DNA from: Fibrobacterota bacterium
GTDB taxonomy: Bacteria > Fibrobacterota > Fibrobacteria > UBA11236
Reading direction: 5' to 3'
Length of the DNA: 64,000 nt
NCBI GenBank assembly: GCA_019509785.1
Contig: JAEKLQ010000026.1
Location: 55,273-119,272 of the forward strand
Both the position numbers and the translations under genes were made by a program. This document shows, piece by piece, positions 8,136 through 17,358 of the stretch. The notes below the pieces were generated by a model that worked only from the letters and a program-made list of their open reading frames with translations, was not told the DNA's origin and did not search any database. Within the stretch, counting starts at the first letter, position 1; the number at the start of each line of letters is the position of its first letter.

Positions 8136-9314
8136 CTATTTCTTCCCCATGGAGGTGGGGGAGAAGTAGGTCACCCCTTCGGGCACCTTGGCGATCGTCT
8201 CCACCAGTAGTTGTAGGTCATCCGGATTCCGCACGAAATCGATGTTGTTCGTGTTGATGATCATCAGGGGAGAACCCGAGTAATAGTGGAAGTAGTGGTT
8301 GTACGCCTGGTTCAGGGACTCGATGTAGGCCTCTTCCATGTTCCGCTCGTAGGGGCGATCGCGCAGGCGGATGCGTTGCATGAGGGTACGGGTGTCGGCC
8401 TGCAGGTAGATCACGTAATCGGGCTTGACCAGGCTCCGCTCCAGGATGTCGGCCATGCGATAGTACAGGTTCAATTCGTTCTCGTCCAGGTTCAAGGTCG
8501 CGAAGATCTTGTCCTTGGCGAACATGTAATCGCTCAGGATCTGCGGGCGGAAAAGGTCCTGTTGATGGAAGACTTCCTGGATCTGGCGGAAGCGCGAGAG
8601 GAAGAAGAACATCTGGGTCTGGAAGGCGTAACGCGATTTGTCCTTGTAGAAATCGGAGAGGAACGGATTGTTCTCGAACTCCTCGTACAGCGGCATGCAA
8701 CCCATGCGGCCGCAAAGCGCCCGTACCAAGGTGGATTTGCCCACGCCGATGACGCCTTCCACCGCCACGTAGCGGATGCGCTCGGGCAAGGCGATTTGCG
8801 CCGCCGGCAGGGGACGGTATTCCTCCACGTCCTGGCGGCCCTGGATCTCGATGCAGCGCTGAAGTTGGGCGGACACGTTTTCCTTGAATCCCGGCAGGAT
8901 GAAATCGGGATCCAAATCCGCCAAGGGCACCAGCACGAATTGGCGATCGAGAATGGAAGGGTGGGGGACCTGTAAGCCTTCTTCGTGGAGGATCTCGCGC
9001 CCATAGGATAGGATGTCGATGTCTATTTCGCGCGGGGCCCAGCGGCCGCGGGGCTTGCGGCCCAAGCGGGTCTCGGTATCGCCGCAGAACTTAAGCAAGG
9101 CGCGCGGCTCCAAGCGGGTGGAAAAGCGCACCACCAGGTTCAGGTATTTGCCTTGCGGACCCGGCCCCACCGGCGCGGTCTCGTACACCCGGGATTTCTG
9201 GATGGGGCTGACGGCTATGGCTTGCAGCGCCTCGAGCGCGTTCTGGAGATGGCCTTGGCGGTCATCCAGGTTGCTCCCCAGGCCTAAGTGGACAATGGTT
9301 TCCGGGCGAGCCAT
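8136..9314 (-). CDS. folK: FolK-deoxynucleoside kinase fusion
   Basis: Two enzymes in one chain of about 392 residues. The N-terminal 150 residues are 6-hydroxymethyl-dihydropterin pyrophosphokinase (folate pathway): HLGLGSNLDDRQGHL, the loop RWAPREIDIDIL, and HPSILDRQFVLVPL. The C-terminal half, from about residue 180, is a deoxyadenosine/deoxyguanosine-type kinase with P-loop GVIGVGKST, the substrate-binding FEENPF-like stretch EEFENNPF, and a DRPYERN segment. I start at ATG 9314 (MARPETIVHLG), since FolK begins almost at once there. The frame stays open upstream to 9443, with no clear ribosome site at either. Such fusions are known in Bacteroidetes and relatives. One role is folate and the other purine deoxynucleotide salvage. 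Confidence 0.9.
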   Translation of the reverse strand: MARPETIVHLGLGSNLDDRQGHLQNALEALQAIAVSPIQKSRVYETAPVGPGPQGKYLNLVVRFSTRLEPRALLKFCGDTETRLGRKPRGRWAPREIDIDILSYGREILHEEGLQVPHPSILDRQFVLVPLADLDPDFILPGFKENVSAQLQRCIEIQGRQDVEEYRPLPAAQIALPERIRYVAVEGVIGVGKSTLVRALCGRMGCMPLYEEFENNPFLSDFYKDKSRYAFQTQMFFFLSRFRQIQEVFHQQDLFRPQILSDYMFAKDKIFATLNLDENELNLYYRMADILERSLVKPDYVIYLQADTRTLMQRIRLRDRPYERNMEEAYIESLNQAYNHYFHYYSGSPLMIINTNNIDFVRNPDDLQLLVETIAKVPEGVTYFSPTSMGKK

Positions 9315-9354
9315 GCGAGGCGCAAATATAGAAAGGAAGGGGATCCGGTTCCCT

Positions 9355-9478
9355 GGAATCGGCGGTTCCGAAGCCCAAAGGATGCCGATTCCGGGGTTAT
9401 TTTTTATATCTTTTTCTGCGTCCACACATCCCTTTCTTTCCAACTACCACCTTCCACATCCCCGATCCGTCGCCCTCA
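9355..9478 (+). promoter_or_regulatory. rho leader: hairpin plus rut-like C-rich, G-poor tract
   Basis: GGAATCGGC (9355-9363) pairs with GCCGATTCC (9384-9392) and is followed by a T-rich tract near 9397-9415. From 9421 to 9470 the sense strand is almost entirely C, T and A, with only two or three G, in an otherwise GC-rich genome. This is the composition of a Rho-utilisation site, ending just before the rho ribosome-binding site. E. coli rho is known to limit its own transcription in the leader; the same feedback here is inference. Confidence 0.5.
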
Positions 9479-9490
9479 AGGAGATCCATT

Positions 9491-10912
9491 TTGGCCAGCA
9501 GACCCAAAGCAGCCCTGAAGAAGTCCTCCGATAAGCTTAAAGAGCAGGAGATTTCCGCCCTGGAGAACGAGGCCCGGGTAGCCGAAGAGGAACGCCGCGA
9601 AGAAGAAGAGGACGGCGAGTCCGGCGACGGCGGCGGCAACGCCAAGACCTTGCAAGAGGCCAAGAACCGCTGGACCGAGCTGAAGAAGCTGGGGATGAAA
9701 GAGCTCATCAACATGGGGCTCGAGCTCGGCATCGCCGATCCCCGCAGCCTGCGCAAGCAGGCCCTGGTCTTCTCGATCCTGGAGCGGGAGACCGGCGGCA
9801 TGGCCGCCATCTACGCCGAAGGCGTGCTCGAGGTGATGGACGAGGGCTACGGCTTCCTGCGCTCCCCGGAGCATTCCTACGTGGCCGGCCCGGACGACGT
9901 ATACGTCTCCTCCACCCAGATCAAGCGCTTCGGCCTGCAAACCGGCGACACCATCTCGGGCATGGTGCGCGCGCCCAAGGACAACGAACGTTATTTCGCT
10001 TTGCTCCGCATCCAGAAGGTGAACGGCGAAGAGCCGGAAGTATGCCGGGACCGGGTTTCCTTCGACAACCTCACGCCCTTGCATCCGGACGTCGCCTTCA
10101 ATTGCGAGTACGACGCCAAAGAGATCAGCACCCGCATCATGAACCTGTTCACGCCCATCGGGCGCGGGCAGCGCGGCCTGATCGTGGCCCCGCCGCGGGC
10201 CGGCAAGACCATCCTCTTGCAGAACATCGCCAACGCCATCGTCAAGAACCACCAGGAAGTGAAGCTGATGGTGCTGCTCATCGACGAGCGCCCGGAAGAG
10301 GTCACCGACATGCGCCGCAACGTGCCGGCCGAGGTGTTCTCCTCCACCTTCGACGAGCCGCCGGAACGGCATATCCAGGTGGCCAACATGGTCATCGAGA
10401 AGGCCCGCCGCCTGGTCGAGCACAACCAGCACGTCGTCATCCTATTGGATTCCATCACCCGCCTGGCTCGCGCGCATAACGTTGTCATCCCGCATTCCGG
10501 CAAGATCCTCTCGGGCGGCGTCGATGCCATGGCGCTGCAGAAGCCCAAGCGCTTCTTCGGATCGGCCCGTAACATCGAGGGCGGCGGTTCGCTCACCATC
10601 ATCGCCACCGCGCTCATCGAAACCGGTTCGCGCATGGACGAAGTCATCTTCGAGGAATTCAAGGGCACCGGCAACATGGAGTTGATCCTGGATCGCCGCA
10701 TCTCCGAGAAGCGCATCTGGCCGGCCATCGACGTGTTCAAGTCGGGCACCCGCAAGGAAGAGCTTTTGATGACCCCGGACGATCTGCGCCGCGTCTGGAT
10801 CCTGCGTCGTTACCTGCAGGATCTTTCGCCCGTGGAAATCATGGAGTTCCTAGTGGACAAGTTCAAGGGCACCAAGAACAACAAGGAATTCCTGGACTCG
10901 ATGAATGGTTGA
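9491..10912 (+). CDS. rho: Transcription termination factor Rho
   Basis: Hexameric RNA-dependent ATPase/helicase that terminates transcripts. The 473-residue protein has an N-terminal charged extension (residues 10-55, Lys then Glu/Asp-rich). The Rho_N helical domain follows ([15 protein letters not shown]), then a cold-shock-type RNA-binding domain ([13 protein letters not shown]). The RecA-like ATPase has Walker A in [12 protein letters not shown], Walker B in [16 protein letters not shown], and the Q/R loops. The start is TTG at 9491, supported by AAGGAG at 9478-9483 with 7-nt spacing; no ATG is suitably placed. The last 8 nt overlap proC. Confidence 0.96.
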   Translation: MASRPKAALKKSSDKLKEQEISALENEARVAEEERREEEEDGESGDGGGNAKTLQEAKNRWTELKKLGMKELINMGLELGIADPRSLRKQALVFSILERETGGMAAIYAEGVLEVMDEGYGFLRSPEHSYVAGPDDVYVSSTQIKRFGLQTGDTISGMVRAPKDNERYFALLRIQKVNGEEPEVCRDRVSFDNLTPLHPDVAFNCEYDAKEISTRIMNLFTPIGRGQRGLIVAPPRAGKTILLQNIANAIVKNHQEVKLMVLLIDERPEEVTDMRRNVPAEVFSSTFDEPPERHIQVANMVIEKARRLVEHNQHVVILLDSITRLARAHNVVIPHSGKILSGGVDAMALQKPKRFFGSARNIEGGGSLTIIATALIETGSRMDEVIFEEFKGTGNMELILDRRISEKRIWPAIDVFKSGTRKEELLMTPDDLRRVWILRRYLQDLSPVEIMEFLVDKFKGTKNNKEFLDSMNG

Positions 10913-11720
10913 TTTCCAATACGTCGGCGTACTCGGATGCGGGAACATGGGCGGCGCCTTGGTGCGCGCCTTGATCGCGTCGGGCACGGTCCCGGCCAAG
11001 GACCTCTTCGTTTACGATACCCTCGCGCCCGCCATGGAAGGCCTCAAGCGCGAGCTGGGCGTGCAAACCGTGGACCAGGCCCATGATCTGCCGGATCGCT
11101 GCGACGTGCTCATCCTGGCGGTGAAGCCGCAGATTTTCCACCATATCGCCCCGGGTCTGCGGGCCCAAAGCGGTCCCAAGGAACGCGTGGTCCTTTCCGT
11201 CATGGCCGGGGTGACCAGCGAAGACATCCGCGCCCACTTCCCGGAGGATTACCAGGTCGTGCGCACCATGCCCAACCTGCCCCTGTCTGTGGGGGAGGGC
11301 GCCACCGCCATCGAGACCGACGGGCATTCCGAGGCCACCTTGCTCCTGGCCGAGCACATTTTCAAGGCCGCCGGCCGTACCGTGCGGGTTACCTCCCACC
11401 AGATGGACGCGGTGACCGGGCTTTCGGGCAGCGGTCCCGCCTACGTTTTCGAATTCGTCGAAGGGCTCATCCTGGCCGGCGTCAAATCGGGATTGCCGCG
11501 GGATACCGCCGCGGCCTTGGTGATGCAGACCGTCAAGGGCGCCTTGAAACTCCTGGAGTCCTCCAAGGACGGCCCCCCGGCATGGTCGGCCAAGGTTTCC
11601 TCGCCAGGCGGGACCACCATCCACGGGCTGCACGTTTTGGAAACGGCGGGCTTCAAGGGAATCTTGATGGCCGCGGTCGAGGCCGCGGTGGAGCGGTCCA
11701 AAGCGCTTTCCGGGCGATAA
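10905..11720 (+). CDS. proC: Pyrroline-5-carboxylate reductase
   Basis: Catalyses the last step of proline synthesis, NAD(P)H reduction of pyrroline-5-carboxylate. The 271-residue product carries an N-terminal Rossmann motif [19 protein letters not shown], and [13 protein letters not shown]. The C-terminal dimer signature covers [12 protein letters not shown] and [14 protein letters not shown]. It overlaps rho by 8 nt and is probably co-transcribed and translationally coupled. Spacing after it is 181 nt with no clear terminator. Confidence 0.95.
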   Translation: MVDFQYVGVLGCGNMGGALVRALIASGTVPAKDLFVYDTLAPAMEGLKRELGVQTVDQAHDLPDRCDVLILAVKPQIFHHIAPGLRAQSGPKERVVLSVMAGVTSEDIRAHFPEDYQVVRTMPNLPLSVGEGATAIETDGHSEATLLLAEHIFKAAGRTVRVTSHQMDAVTGLSGSGPAYVFEFVEGLILAGVKSGLPRDTAAALVMQTVKGALKLLESSKDGPPAWSAKVSSPGGTTIHGLHVLETAGFKGILMAAVEAAVERSKALSGR

Positions 11721-11901
11721 CCCTTCCGAATTCGCGACGCGGGTATGTTCGCGCCCGGGTTACGGATACGTGAGGCGTACGGGAAAGTTAAAGCAATACT
11801 CCGGGATTTGCTTCCCGCCCTGACCTTTTCCGACCCGCAGGCGCAACGCCGCGGTTACCCCGAATTGCCACCCCTCCCCGCAGTAAGGATATAATGGCAG
11901 G

Positions 11902-13611
11902 GTGAATCCCTTTCCGGAGGCGCGCCCGATTCTCCCGCGGTCGGCCGCGCTCTTCATTCTTATCACGACGGCCTTTTGGCTATGCCCCCGCGCCTTAGCC
12001 AAGGTCCCCGTCAGCGTCTTGGGCGCCTACGTGGAAGGCAAGGATTCGGATTACGTGGAGGGTCTGTCGTGGGACTTGTCCCAGGCCTTGGCCGACGATA
12101 CCGCGCTGCTGGTTTTCGATCTCCGCAAGAAGAACGCCGGTTACCTGGACTCGGCCCATGCCTCCGGAAGGCTGCGCGATCCCAAGCTGATGGCCGCCCT
12201 TTCGGGGGACCGGGTCAAGCGGGGCCTATTGATGGAGTGCCAGGAATTGAAGGAAGAATACCGTTGCTTCCTGGAAGCCCTGGAAATGCAGGGCGGCGGA
12301 CCGGCGCTGAAGGATACCCTGCATGCGTTGTTGGAAGCGGGGCAGAAGCGAAAGCTTTTCGGCCAGGCCGCGGCGGCCGCCTTCGCCCGCAAGCTCAAGG
12401 CCAATGCCCAGGCATCGCTTCCCGCCCAAGACCGTCTGGCGGTCCTCAAGCTACGCACCCCGGCGCGTCCGGCCATGCTCATCAGCGGGCTCGCCATCCT
12501 CCGGAAGGGCACGATCTCCGAGATCCCGTTGGGAACCACCCTCGTGATCCAGGACGCGCCCGGCCCGGTGGCGGTCAGCATCGAGAACGTCCATTACCTG
12601 CTTTATCCGCACTCTTCCTACACCTACCTATTGCCAAAGGTGGTGCAATTGAACGAGGGGACCTTGGGGATCCTCAAGGGCGTCGATTCGACCTCCATCG
12701 AAGGGAAGCTGCGTTCCGCCGCCACCCTGGACCAGAGCAATCTGATTTGGAAGACCCTGACGAAGGTGGCCGCCCTCGATACCAGCAATCTCATCTGGAA
12801 GGGCTTAGGCCGCGTGACCTCGCTCGACAGCCATAACCTCATCCTCAAGAACCTGCAACGGATCACCTCGCTGGACAGCAACAACGTGCTTTTCAAGACC
12901 TTGGGGAAGGCCGTGGCGCTGGACACCTCCAACCTCGTCCTGCGCACGCTGGCGCAGGTGGCCGCGCTGGATACCTCCAATCTCATCTGGAAGGGACTGG
13001 GGCAGGTGTCCGCCTTGGACAGCACCAACCTGGTTTGGCGCAAGCTCGGGGAGGTCGCCACCCTCGATGGCAACAGCATCTGGAGTAAGCTCGGCCTGTT
13101 GGCCTTCCAGGACCAACTCGTGGTGCTGACGCCGTCCTTCATCGTCCGGGGCCAACCGCAAGCGGTACTGCTGCGCCATGACGGGAACGTTTCCACCGTG
13201 GAAGTGGTGAAAGGCAACCTCAACGTACAGCCGCTCTTGAGTTCGGTCGAGCCCGCGACCCTGGGCCCGATGCGGGTGGCGCGCACCCGCGGCTACGCGC
13301 TCAAGCTGGAGCGCCTAAATGCCATGCGCGCCGATCGTCTCTTGCGCGAGTTCGATGATCTCGATCCGAACAAGGGCAGCCGGCCCTTCGCCATTTTCCT
13401 GCCGGGCAAGCTGTTCGGCGCGGGAGCCTCCCTGCATACCGCCGATCGTTCCATCCAATCCTTCGTGGCCGGGGAATTCCAAGCCTTGGACATGGAGACG
13501 GACGTGCTCTCTTCGGAAAAGGAAGGCTGGAGCGAGTTCCCTGGCACGCTCCGCAGCGGAGCGCAGGGAGCGGGCTGCTATTTGTGCAGCCCGGATAGGC
13601 TTGGACCATGA
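11902..13611 (+). CDS. FecR-like exported protein with seven 16-residue repeats
   Basis: This 569-residue protein has an N-terminal signal or anchor (residues 12-33). A first domain follows in which the segment VSVLGAYVEGKDSDYVEG begins. A FecR-like region starts near residue 190 (ILRKGTISEIPLGTTL, VHYLLYPHSSYTYL, LNEGTLGILKGV). It is interrupted at residues 276-387 by seven 16-residue repeats with consensus L-D-x-S-N-L-x-W-K-x-L-x-x-V-x-x, plus a decayed eighth. It then resumes with LVVLTPSFIVRGQPQAVLL and VEVVKGNLNVQ. FecR domains usually sense or bind at the envelope; the repeat function is unknown. The start is GTG at 11902. The stop overlaps the next gene by 4 nt (ATGA). Confidence 0.65.
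   Translation: MNPFPEARPILPRSAALFILITTAFWLCPRALAKVPVSVLGAYVEGKDSDYVEGLSWDLSQALADDTALLVFDLRKKNAGYLDSAHASGRLRDPKLMAALSGDRVKRGLLMECQELKEEYRCFLEALEMQGGGPALKDTLHALLEAGQKRKLFGQAAAAAFARKLKANAQASLPAQDRLAVLKLRTPARPAMLISGLAILRKGTISEIPLGTTLVIQDAPGPVAVSIENVHYLLYPHSSYTYLLPKVVQLNEGTLGILKGVDSTSIEGKLRSAATLDQSNLIWKTLTKVAALDTSNLIWKGLGRVTSLDSHNLILKNLQRITSLDSNNVLFKTLGKAVALDTSNLVLRTLAQVAALDTSNLIWKGLGQVSALDSTNLVWRKLGEVATLDGNSIWSKLGLLAFQDQLVVLTPSFIVRGQPQAVLLRHDGNVSTVEVVKGNLNVQPLLSSVEPATLGPMRVARTRGYALKLERLNAMRADRLLREFDDLDPNKGSRPFAIFLPGKLFGAGASLHTADRSIQSFVAGEFQALDMETDVLSSEKEGWSEFPGTLRSGAQGAGCYLCSPDRLGP
12727..13062 (+). repeat. Seven tandem 48-bp coding repeats
   Basis: Each unit begins CTGGAC, CTCGAT or similar, encoding Leu-Asp, and is exactly 48 bp with no indels across seven copies. 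Units have diverged in sequence, but Asn-5 and Leu-11 are nearly invariant. A partial eighth unit (LDGNSIWSKLG) follows at 13063. The repeats lie within the FecR-like gene. Confidence 0.9.
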
Positions 13612-14789
13612 AAAATGGTCTAAAGATAGCGCTTTGGGCATTGGCCGCGGTCTCGACCACGGCCTCGCCATCCCATGCGCAAACGACCGACAGCTCCGAG
13701 TACGGGAAGGAGCGGAGCTACCCCTGGATCGCCCACAGCTCCCTAGACGTCTTTTACCTGCACACGCCCGCCCAGCCCGGCCGCCCGTATCCTTACCAAG
13801 CCAGCCTCTACCAGGGTTTCACCATCCAATCCCTATCCTTCGCGTGGTTCCATATCGGGTTGCGATCGCGCGAAACCTACGTATACGGGTTCGATGATCC
13901 GTACCGGGAGCCCATGGTGCTCAAGCTGCAAGGCAGCGTCGAAATCCTGCCCGATCTGGCTTACGCTTCCCTGGGAGGCAACATCCCCTTGCTGGCCGGC
14001 AAGCTGGGCATCGAAGATACCTTGCCTCTCTACCAGGCCCTGAACGGATACGACCCTTTTCCGAATCCCGATTTCCTTTCCCCGCAAGCCTTGCAGGTCG
14101 CCGTGTTCGGCCGCTATGGCTGGGCCAACTGGACCGCCATGGCGGGGTCGGCTTACGTGCGCGAAACCTTGTTCCGCGGGCTTCCGGGCGAATCCTTCTA
14201 CCCCGCGGCCTACTTCGATCTCTTTGCGCGGGCGGTATTCCAAGGCGCCGCCGCGCGGCACCGCATCGACGTCCGCGCCTCCCTTTACGGCAATGAGGAA
14301 AATGCGGATCGCATCCCGGCCCATCTGGAAGGCAACTTATACCAGTTGCGTTACGAATGGCTGAAATCCCTGCGCAAGGTGGGATGGCAATTGGGGGCGG
14401 GCGCCGCCGGCAAACCGCCCGATCGGAACCGCCGCATCATGCTGAAGTCGGATCTGGTGGCCGCCGCGCGCGATGAGAACCTGCAACGCGCATACGGGGA
14501 GGCGGCCTTGACATGGGTGCCTTCGCCGGACATCCTCTGGCGCCTGCACTTTTTGCCCAAGGCCATTTTCAGTTGGAACGGGGAACAGTCCGGGTACGAG
14601 GCCGAAACCGGGATTTCGGTCGGCCTCAAGGTCTGGGAATACCATCGCGTGCGCGCGACCGGCACCGTGCTTATGGGCGCCATGGATGGGAAGCAATATC
14701 TGGGTTTCGGCATCCACGCGGAGTTCGCGTTCCGGCACCTAGGCGTACAAGATTTGGACGATGGGCCGGAACCCGCTGAAGGCGGATAA
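13608..14789 (+). CDS. Exported beta-barrel-like protein, unknown family
   Basis: 393 residues with a clear signal peptide (MKNGLK, hydrophobic core, cleavage near SHAQ at about residue 25). The mature part has alternating hydrophobic/polar strands, many aromatic residues and Gly-rich turns (VFGRYGWANWTAMAGSAYV, WQLGAGAAGKP), typical of outer-membrane barrels. I assign no family. It begins inside the stop of the FecR-like gene (ATGA overlap), so the two are translationally coupled and may work as a surface pair. A c-di-GMP regulator gene starts about 40 nt later on the same strand. Confidence 0.6.
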   Translation: MKNGLKIALWALAAVSTTASPSHAQTTDSSEYGKERSYPWIAHSSLDVFYLHTPAQPGRPYPYQASLYQGFTIQSLSFAWFHIGLRSRETYVYGFDDPYREPMVLKLQGSVEILPDLAYASLGGNIPLLAGKLGIEDTLPLYQALNGYDPFPNPDFLSPQALQVAVFGRYGWANWTAMAGSAYVRETLFRGLPGESFYPAAYFDLFARAVFQGAAARHRIDVRASLYGNEENADRIPAHLEGNLYQLRYEWLKSLRKVGWQLGAGAAGKPPDRNRRIMLKSDLVAAARDENLQRAYGEAALTWVPSPDILWRLHFLPKAIFSWNGEQSGYEAETGISVGLKVWEYHRVRATGTVLMGAMDGKQYLGFGIHAEFAFRHLGVQDLDDGPEPAEGG

Positions 14790-14831
14790 GGGCCCTGATC
14801 CCGTTCTGGTTATCAAGGATTGGGTGGGGAT

Positions 14832-16364
14832 ATGGAAGATGTGAGGAAATGGTACCGTACCAGTTTGCCGGCGAGCATCGACGCCCTCAAGGCCGCGCGT
14901 AAGACGTTGGCCAAATCCCCGGCCGGGGCGGATTCGGCGCGGCGCATCGCCCATAGCCTGCAACGTCCCGCCGGCGCCCATGGCTTCCGGCACCTGAACG
15001 ATACCGCGCAAGCGGTGGAACGCTGCCGCCCCGATGAATTGCCGGCCTGCCTGGATCAGTTGCTCTCGGAGTTGATCCGGGTCAACGCCGCCCTGGCCCC
15101 GGGGGATCTGCCCCGTATCCTCGTCATCCAGAATGATCCCCAGATGGCGCGCTTGCTGGAAACCATCTTGTCGGGATCCGATCGGGAGATCGTAGTGGCG
15201 GGGACCGCCGCCGAAGCGCTGGCGGCCCTGGAGGACTGCCAATTCTCCCTCATCGTCCTCGATCTGTACTTGCCCGATGCCGATGGGCGGGCTTTACTGA
15301 TGCAATTGCGCGATCGATCCGCCACAGCCGCGGTTCCCGTGATCGTGCTCTCCAGCGTGGGCGGCCCCCAACCCAAGACGGAGTGCTTCGCCCTCGGCGC
15401 GGACGCCTACTTCGAGAAGCCCCTGGCCCCCGAGGTGCTCAAGGCCGCCGTTTCGGCCCGGCTGCACCGATCGGTTGAGCATCGCCGCGAAGCCCGCCAG
15501 GACGCCCTCACGAGCCTTCCCAACCGCGCCGCCTTTCGCGAAGGCTTCCAACGCATCGTCGCCATGGCCGGCCGCAACAACGAGCCCACCTCGCTGGCGC
15601 TCCTCGATTTCGATTTACTGAAACGGATCAACGATCACCTCGGGCACGTGGCCGGCGATGCGGCCCTCCATCATGCCGCGCGCGCCTTCTCGGCTTCATT
15701 AAGGCGCTCGGACTTCCTGGCCCGTTGGGGCGGCGATGAATTCGCCTTGCTGCTTCCCAACACCAATGTCATCGGGGCGCGCTTCGCCCTCGATAAGCTT
15801 TTCCATTCCCTGGCCGACGCGCCTTTCCGCACCTTCGACGGGCGTCCCGTCATCCTGACCTTTTCCGCGGGCCTGGTTTCGATCCCCCATGAGGGCGCGC
15901 TGGAGGACGCCATCGCCGAGGCCGATCGCTGCCTGTTCCTGGCCAAGAGCGGTGGGCGCGGGCGCATCGTCTGCGAAGGCGATCCGTCGGGCGCGCAGGT
16001 GATACGCATCCTGCTCGCCGAGGCGGATGATGGCGTGGCGGCCATGGTGGCGGACAGCCTTTCGCGCGAAGGCTTCGAGGTGGTGCGTTGCCGTACCGGC
16101 GCCGATGCGCTCCGCGCGGCCATGGCGACCCCGTGCTCGCTATGGATACTTGATTTGCAGCAGGAAGATCCCGCCGGGCGGAGCCTTTTGGCGGAGTTGC
16201 GGGCCAATTGGCGCGGTCATCGCGTTCCCGTGCTGATGACGGCCCCGCTGGGCCGCGAACAAGCCATCGCGGGGGGCATCCGGCAAGGCGCTGACGATTA
16301 TCTGGTCAAGCCGTTTTCTCCGCACGATCTTACGACGCGGGTGCACAACCTCCTGCGCCGCTAA
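14832..16364 (+). CDS. Hpt-REC-GGDEF-REC signalling protein (diguanylate cyclase)
   Basis: 510 residues. An N-terminal Hpt-like helical domain has His41 in RRIAHSLQRPAGAHGF. A receiver domain (91-208) has phospho-acceptor Asp144 in VLDLYLPDADG and Lys196. The usual acidic pair is Asn101-Asp102, so one Mg-binding acid is missing. The GGDEF domain (225-380) has an intact active site at 300-304 and an inhibitory RxxD site (Arg291, Asp294). A second receiver (390-510) has Asp441 and Lys493. ATG 14832 matches the start of the equal-length paralogue at 58798. It should make c-di-GMP under phosphorelay control. The stop codon lies within the inverted repeat of the adjacent insertion sequence, which may have trimmed the last residues. 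Confidence 0.88.
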   Translation: MEDVRKWYRTSLPASIDALKAARKTLAKSPAGADSARRIAHSLQRPAGAHGFRHLNDTAQAVERCRPDELPACLDQLLSELIRVNAALAPGDLPRILVIQNDPQMARLLETILSGSDREIVVAGTAAEALAALEDCQFSLIVLDLYLPDADGRALLMQLRDRSATAAVPVIVLSSVGGPQPKTECFALGADAYFEKPLAPEVLKAAVSARLHRSVEHRREARQDALTSLPNRAAFREGFQRIVAMAGRNNEPTSLALLDFDLLKRINDHLGHVAGDAALHHAARAFSASLRRSDFLARWGGDEFALLLPNTNVIGARFALDKLFHSLADAPFRTFDGRPVILTFSAGLVSIPHEGALEDAIAEADRCLFLAKSGGRGRIVCEGDPSGAQVIRILLAEADDGVAAMVADSLSREGFEVVRCRTGADALRAAMATPCSLWILDLQQEDPAGRSLLAELRANWRGHRVPVLMTAPLGREQAIAGGIRQGADDYLVKPFSPHDLTTRVHNLLRR

Positions 16365-16386
16365 ACTGGCCTATTTCCGTGTTGCT
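16361..16386 (+). repeat. Left terminal inverted repeat of the insertion sequence
   Basis: Outer end reads CTAAACTGGCC, inner end TGTTGCT. It contains the TAA that ends the upstream signalling gene. Confidence 0.8.
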
Positions 16387-16445
16387 GGATTCGGGATGAC
16401 CGGCATTTCGGCGGCCTGGTCCGGTGTTTGCATAGGCGAGCGCTT

Positions 16446-17312
16446 ATGATCAAACGCTGTCCCAATCCAGAGTGTCATTCGCTTCAATTCCGCAAATACG
16501 GGACCTTCTACCGGGCCTCCGAGGGAAAACAGGTGAAACGATGGAAGTGCAATAGGTGCAAACTTCACTTCTCTTCAGCCACCTTTCAGAAACCATACCG
16601 GCAGCACAAGCGACGCGCCAATCCCCAGGTGTACCAACTTCTCAGTTCCGGGGTTTCGCTTAGGCGCATCGCCCTCCTCCTCAACCTCCACCGCACCACG
16701 GTCGCCCGCAAATTGGCCTTCCTCGCCCGCGTGTCCCAAGAACGGCAACACCAGTTCCAGCATGCTCTCCCTAAGGTGCAGCATGTCCAATTCGATGACC
16801 TGATCACCTTAGAGCACACCAAATGCAAACCTCTGGCAATTTCCTTAGCGGTAGAAGCTCCGACTCGAAGGATTCTGGGGTTCGAAGTCTCCCGCATCCC
16901 GGCCTCAGGCCCATTGGCAGATATTTCTCGCCGGAAATATGGTTCCAGGCCCAATGAGCGTCCCCATGGACTGCGGAATCTGCTCGCCAAGATCCATGGG
17001 GTTTTGGAGGAAGGAGTCTCCTTCAGCTCCGATGAAGACCCATTATATGCCGTCTTGGTCCGCAGGCAATACCCCCAGGCTCCGCACCATCGCTATCCGG
17101 GGGGACGAGGGTGCGTGACGGGTCAGGGAGAGTTGAAGAAGCTACGCTACGATCCTCTCTTTGCCCTCAATCACACTTGTGCTATGCTCAGGGCCAATAT
17201 CAACCGTCTGTTCCGCAGGACATGGTGCACCACCAAGAAAAAGGAATGCTTGGAGCAGCACCTGGCCGTGTACATGGATTTCCACAACCGCATCCTGCTC
17301 GCGGGAACCTGA
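16446..17312 (+). CDS. Zinc-ribbon DDE-type transposase
   Basis: 288 residues from ATG 16446 (a TTG 18 nt upstream is also in frame). An N-terminal zinc ribbon has Cys pairs CPNPEC and CNRC, followed by a basic segment and a helix-turn-helix (SGVSLRRIALLLNLHRTTVARKL). A catalytic domain has a first Asp in VQFDDLITLEHTK, a second in FSSDEDPL, and a candidate Glu in KECLEQHL. The conserved stretch GGRGCVTGQGELKK and NHTCAMLRANINRLFR is shared with a widespread group of transposases annotated in many phyla. The frame is uninterrupted. Its codon and base use is less GC-rich than that of neighbouring genes. Confidence 0.85.
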   Translation: MIKRCPNPECHSLQFRKYGTFYRASEGKQVKRWKCNRCKLHFSSATFQKPYRQHKRRANPQVYQLLSSGVSLRRIALLLNLHRTTVARKLAFLARVSQERQHQFQHALPKVQHVQFDDLITLEHTKCKPLAISLAVEAPTRRILGFEVSRIPASGPLADISRRKYGSRPNERPHGLRNLLAKIHGVLEEGVSFSSDEDPLYAVLVRRQYPQAPHHRYPGGRGCVTGQGELKKLRYDPLFALNHTCAMLRANINRLFRRTWCTTKKKECLEQHLAVYMDFHNRILLAGT

Positions 17313-17358
17313 TTTCCAAATGTATGTGGCGATCCCCGCGAGGCGACTGCGCTAGAGT

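Noticed and set aside
9315..9443. 43-residue extension of the FolK fusion
   Set aside because: FolK proteins start near HLGLGSN; the upstream part lies over the rho leader side and has no ribosome site.
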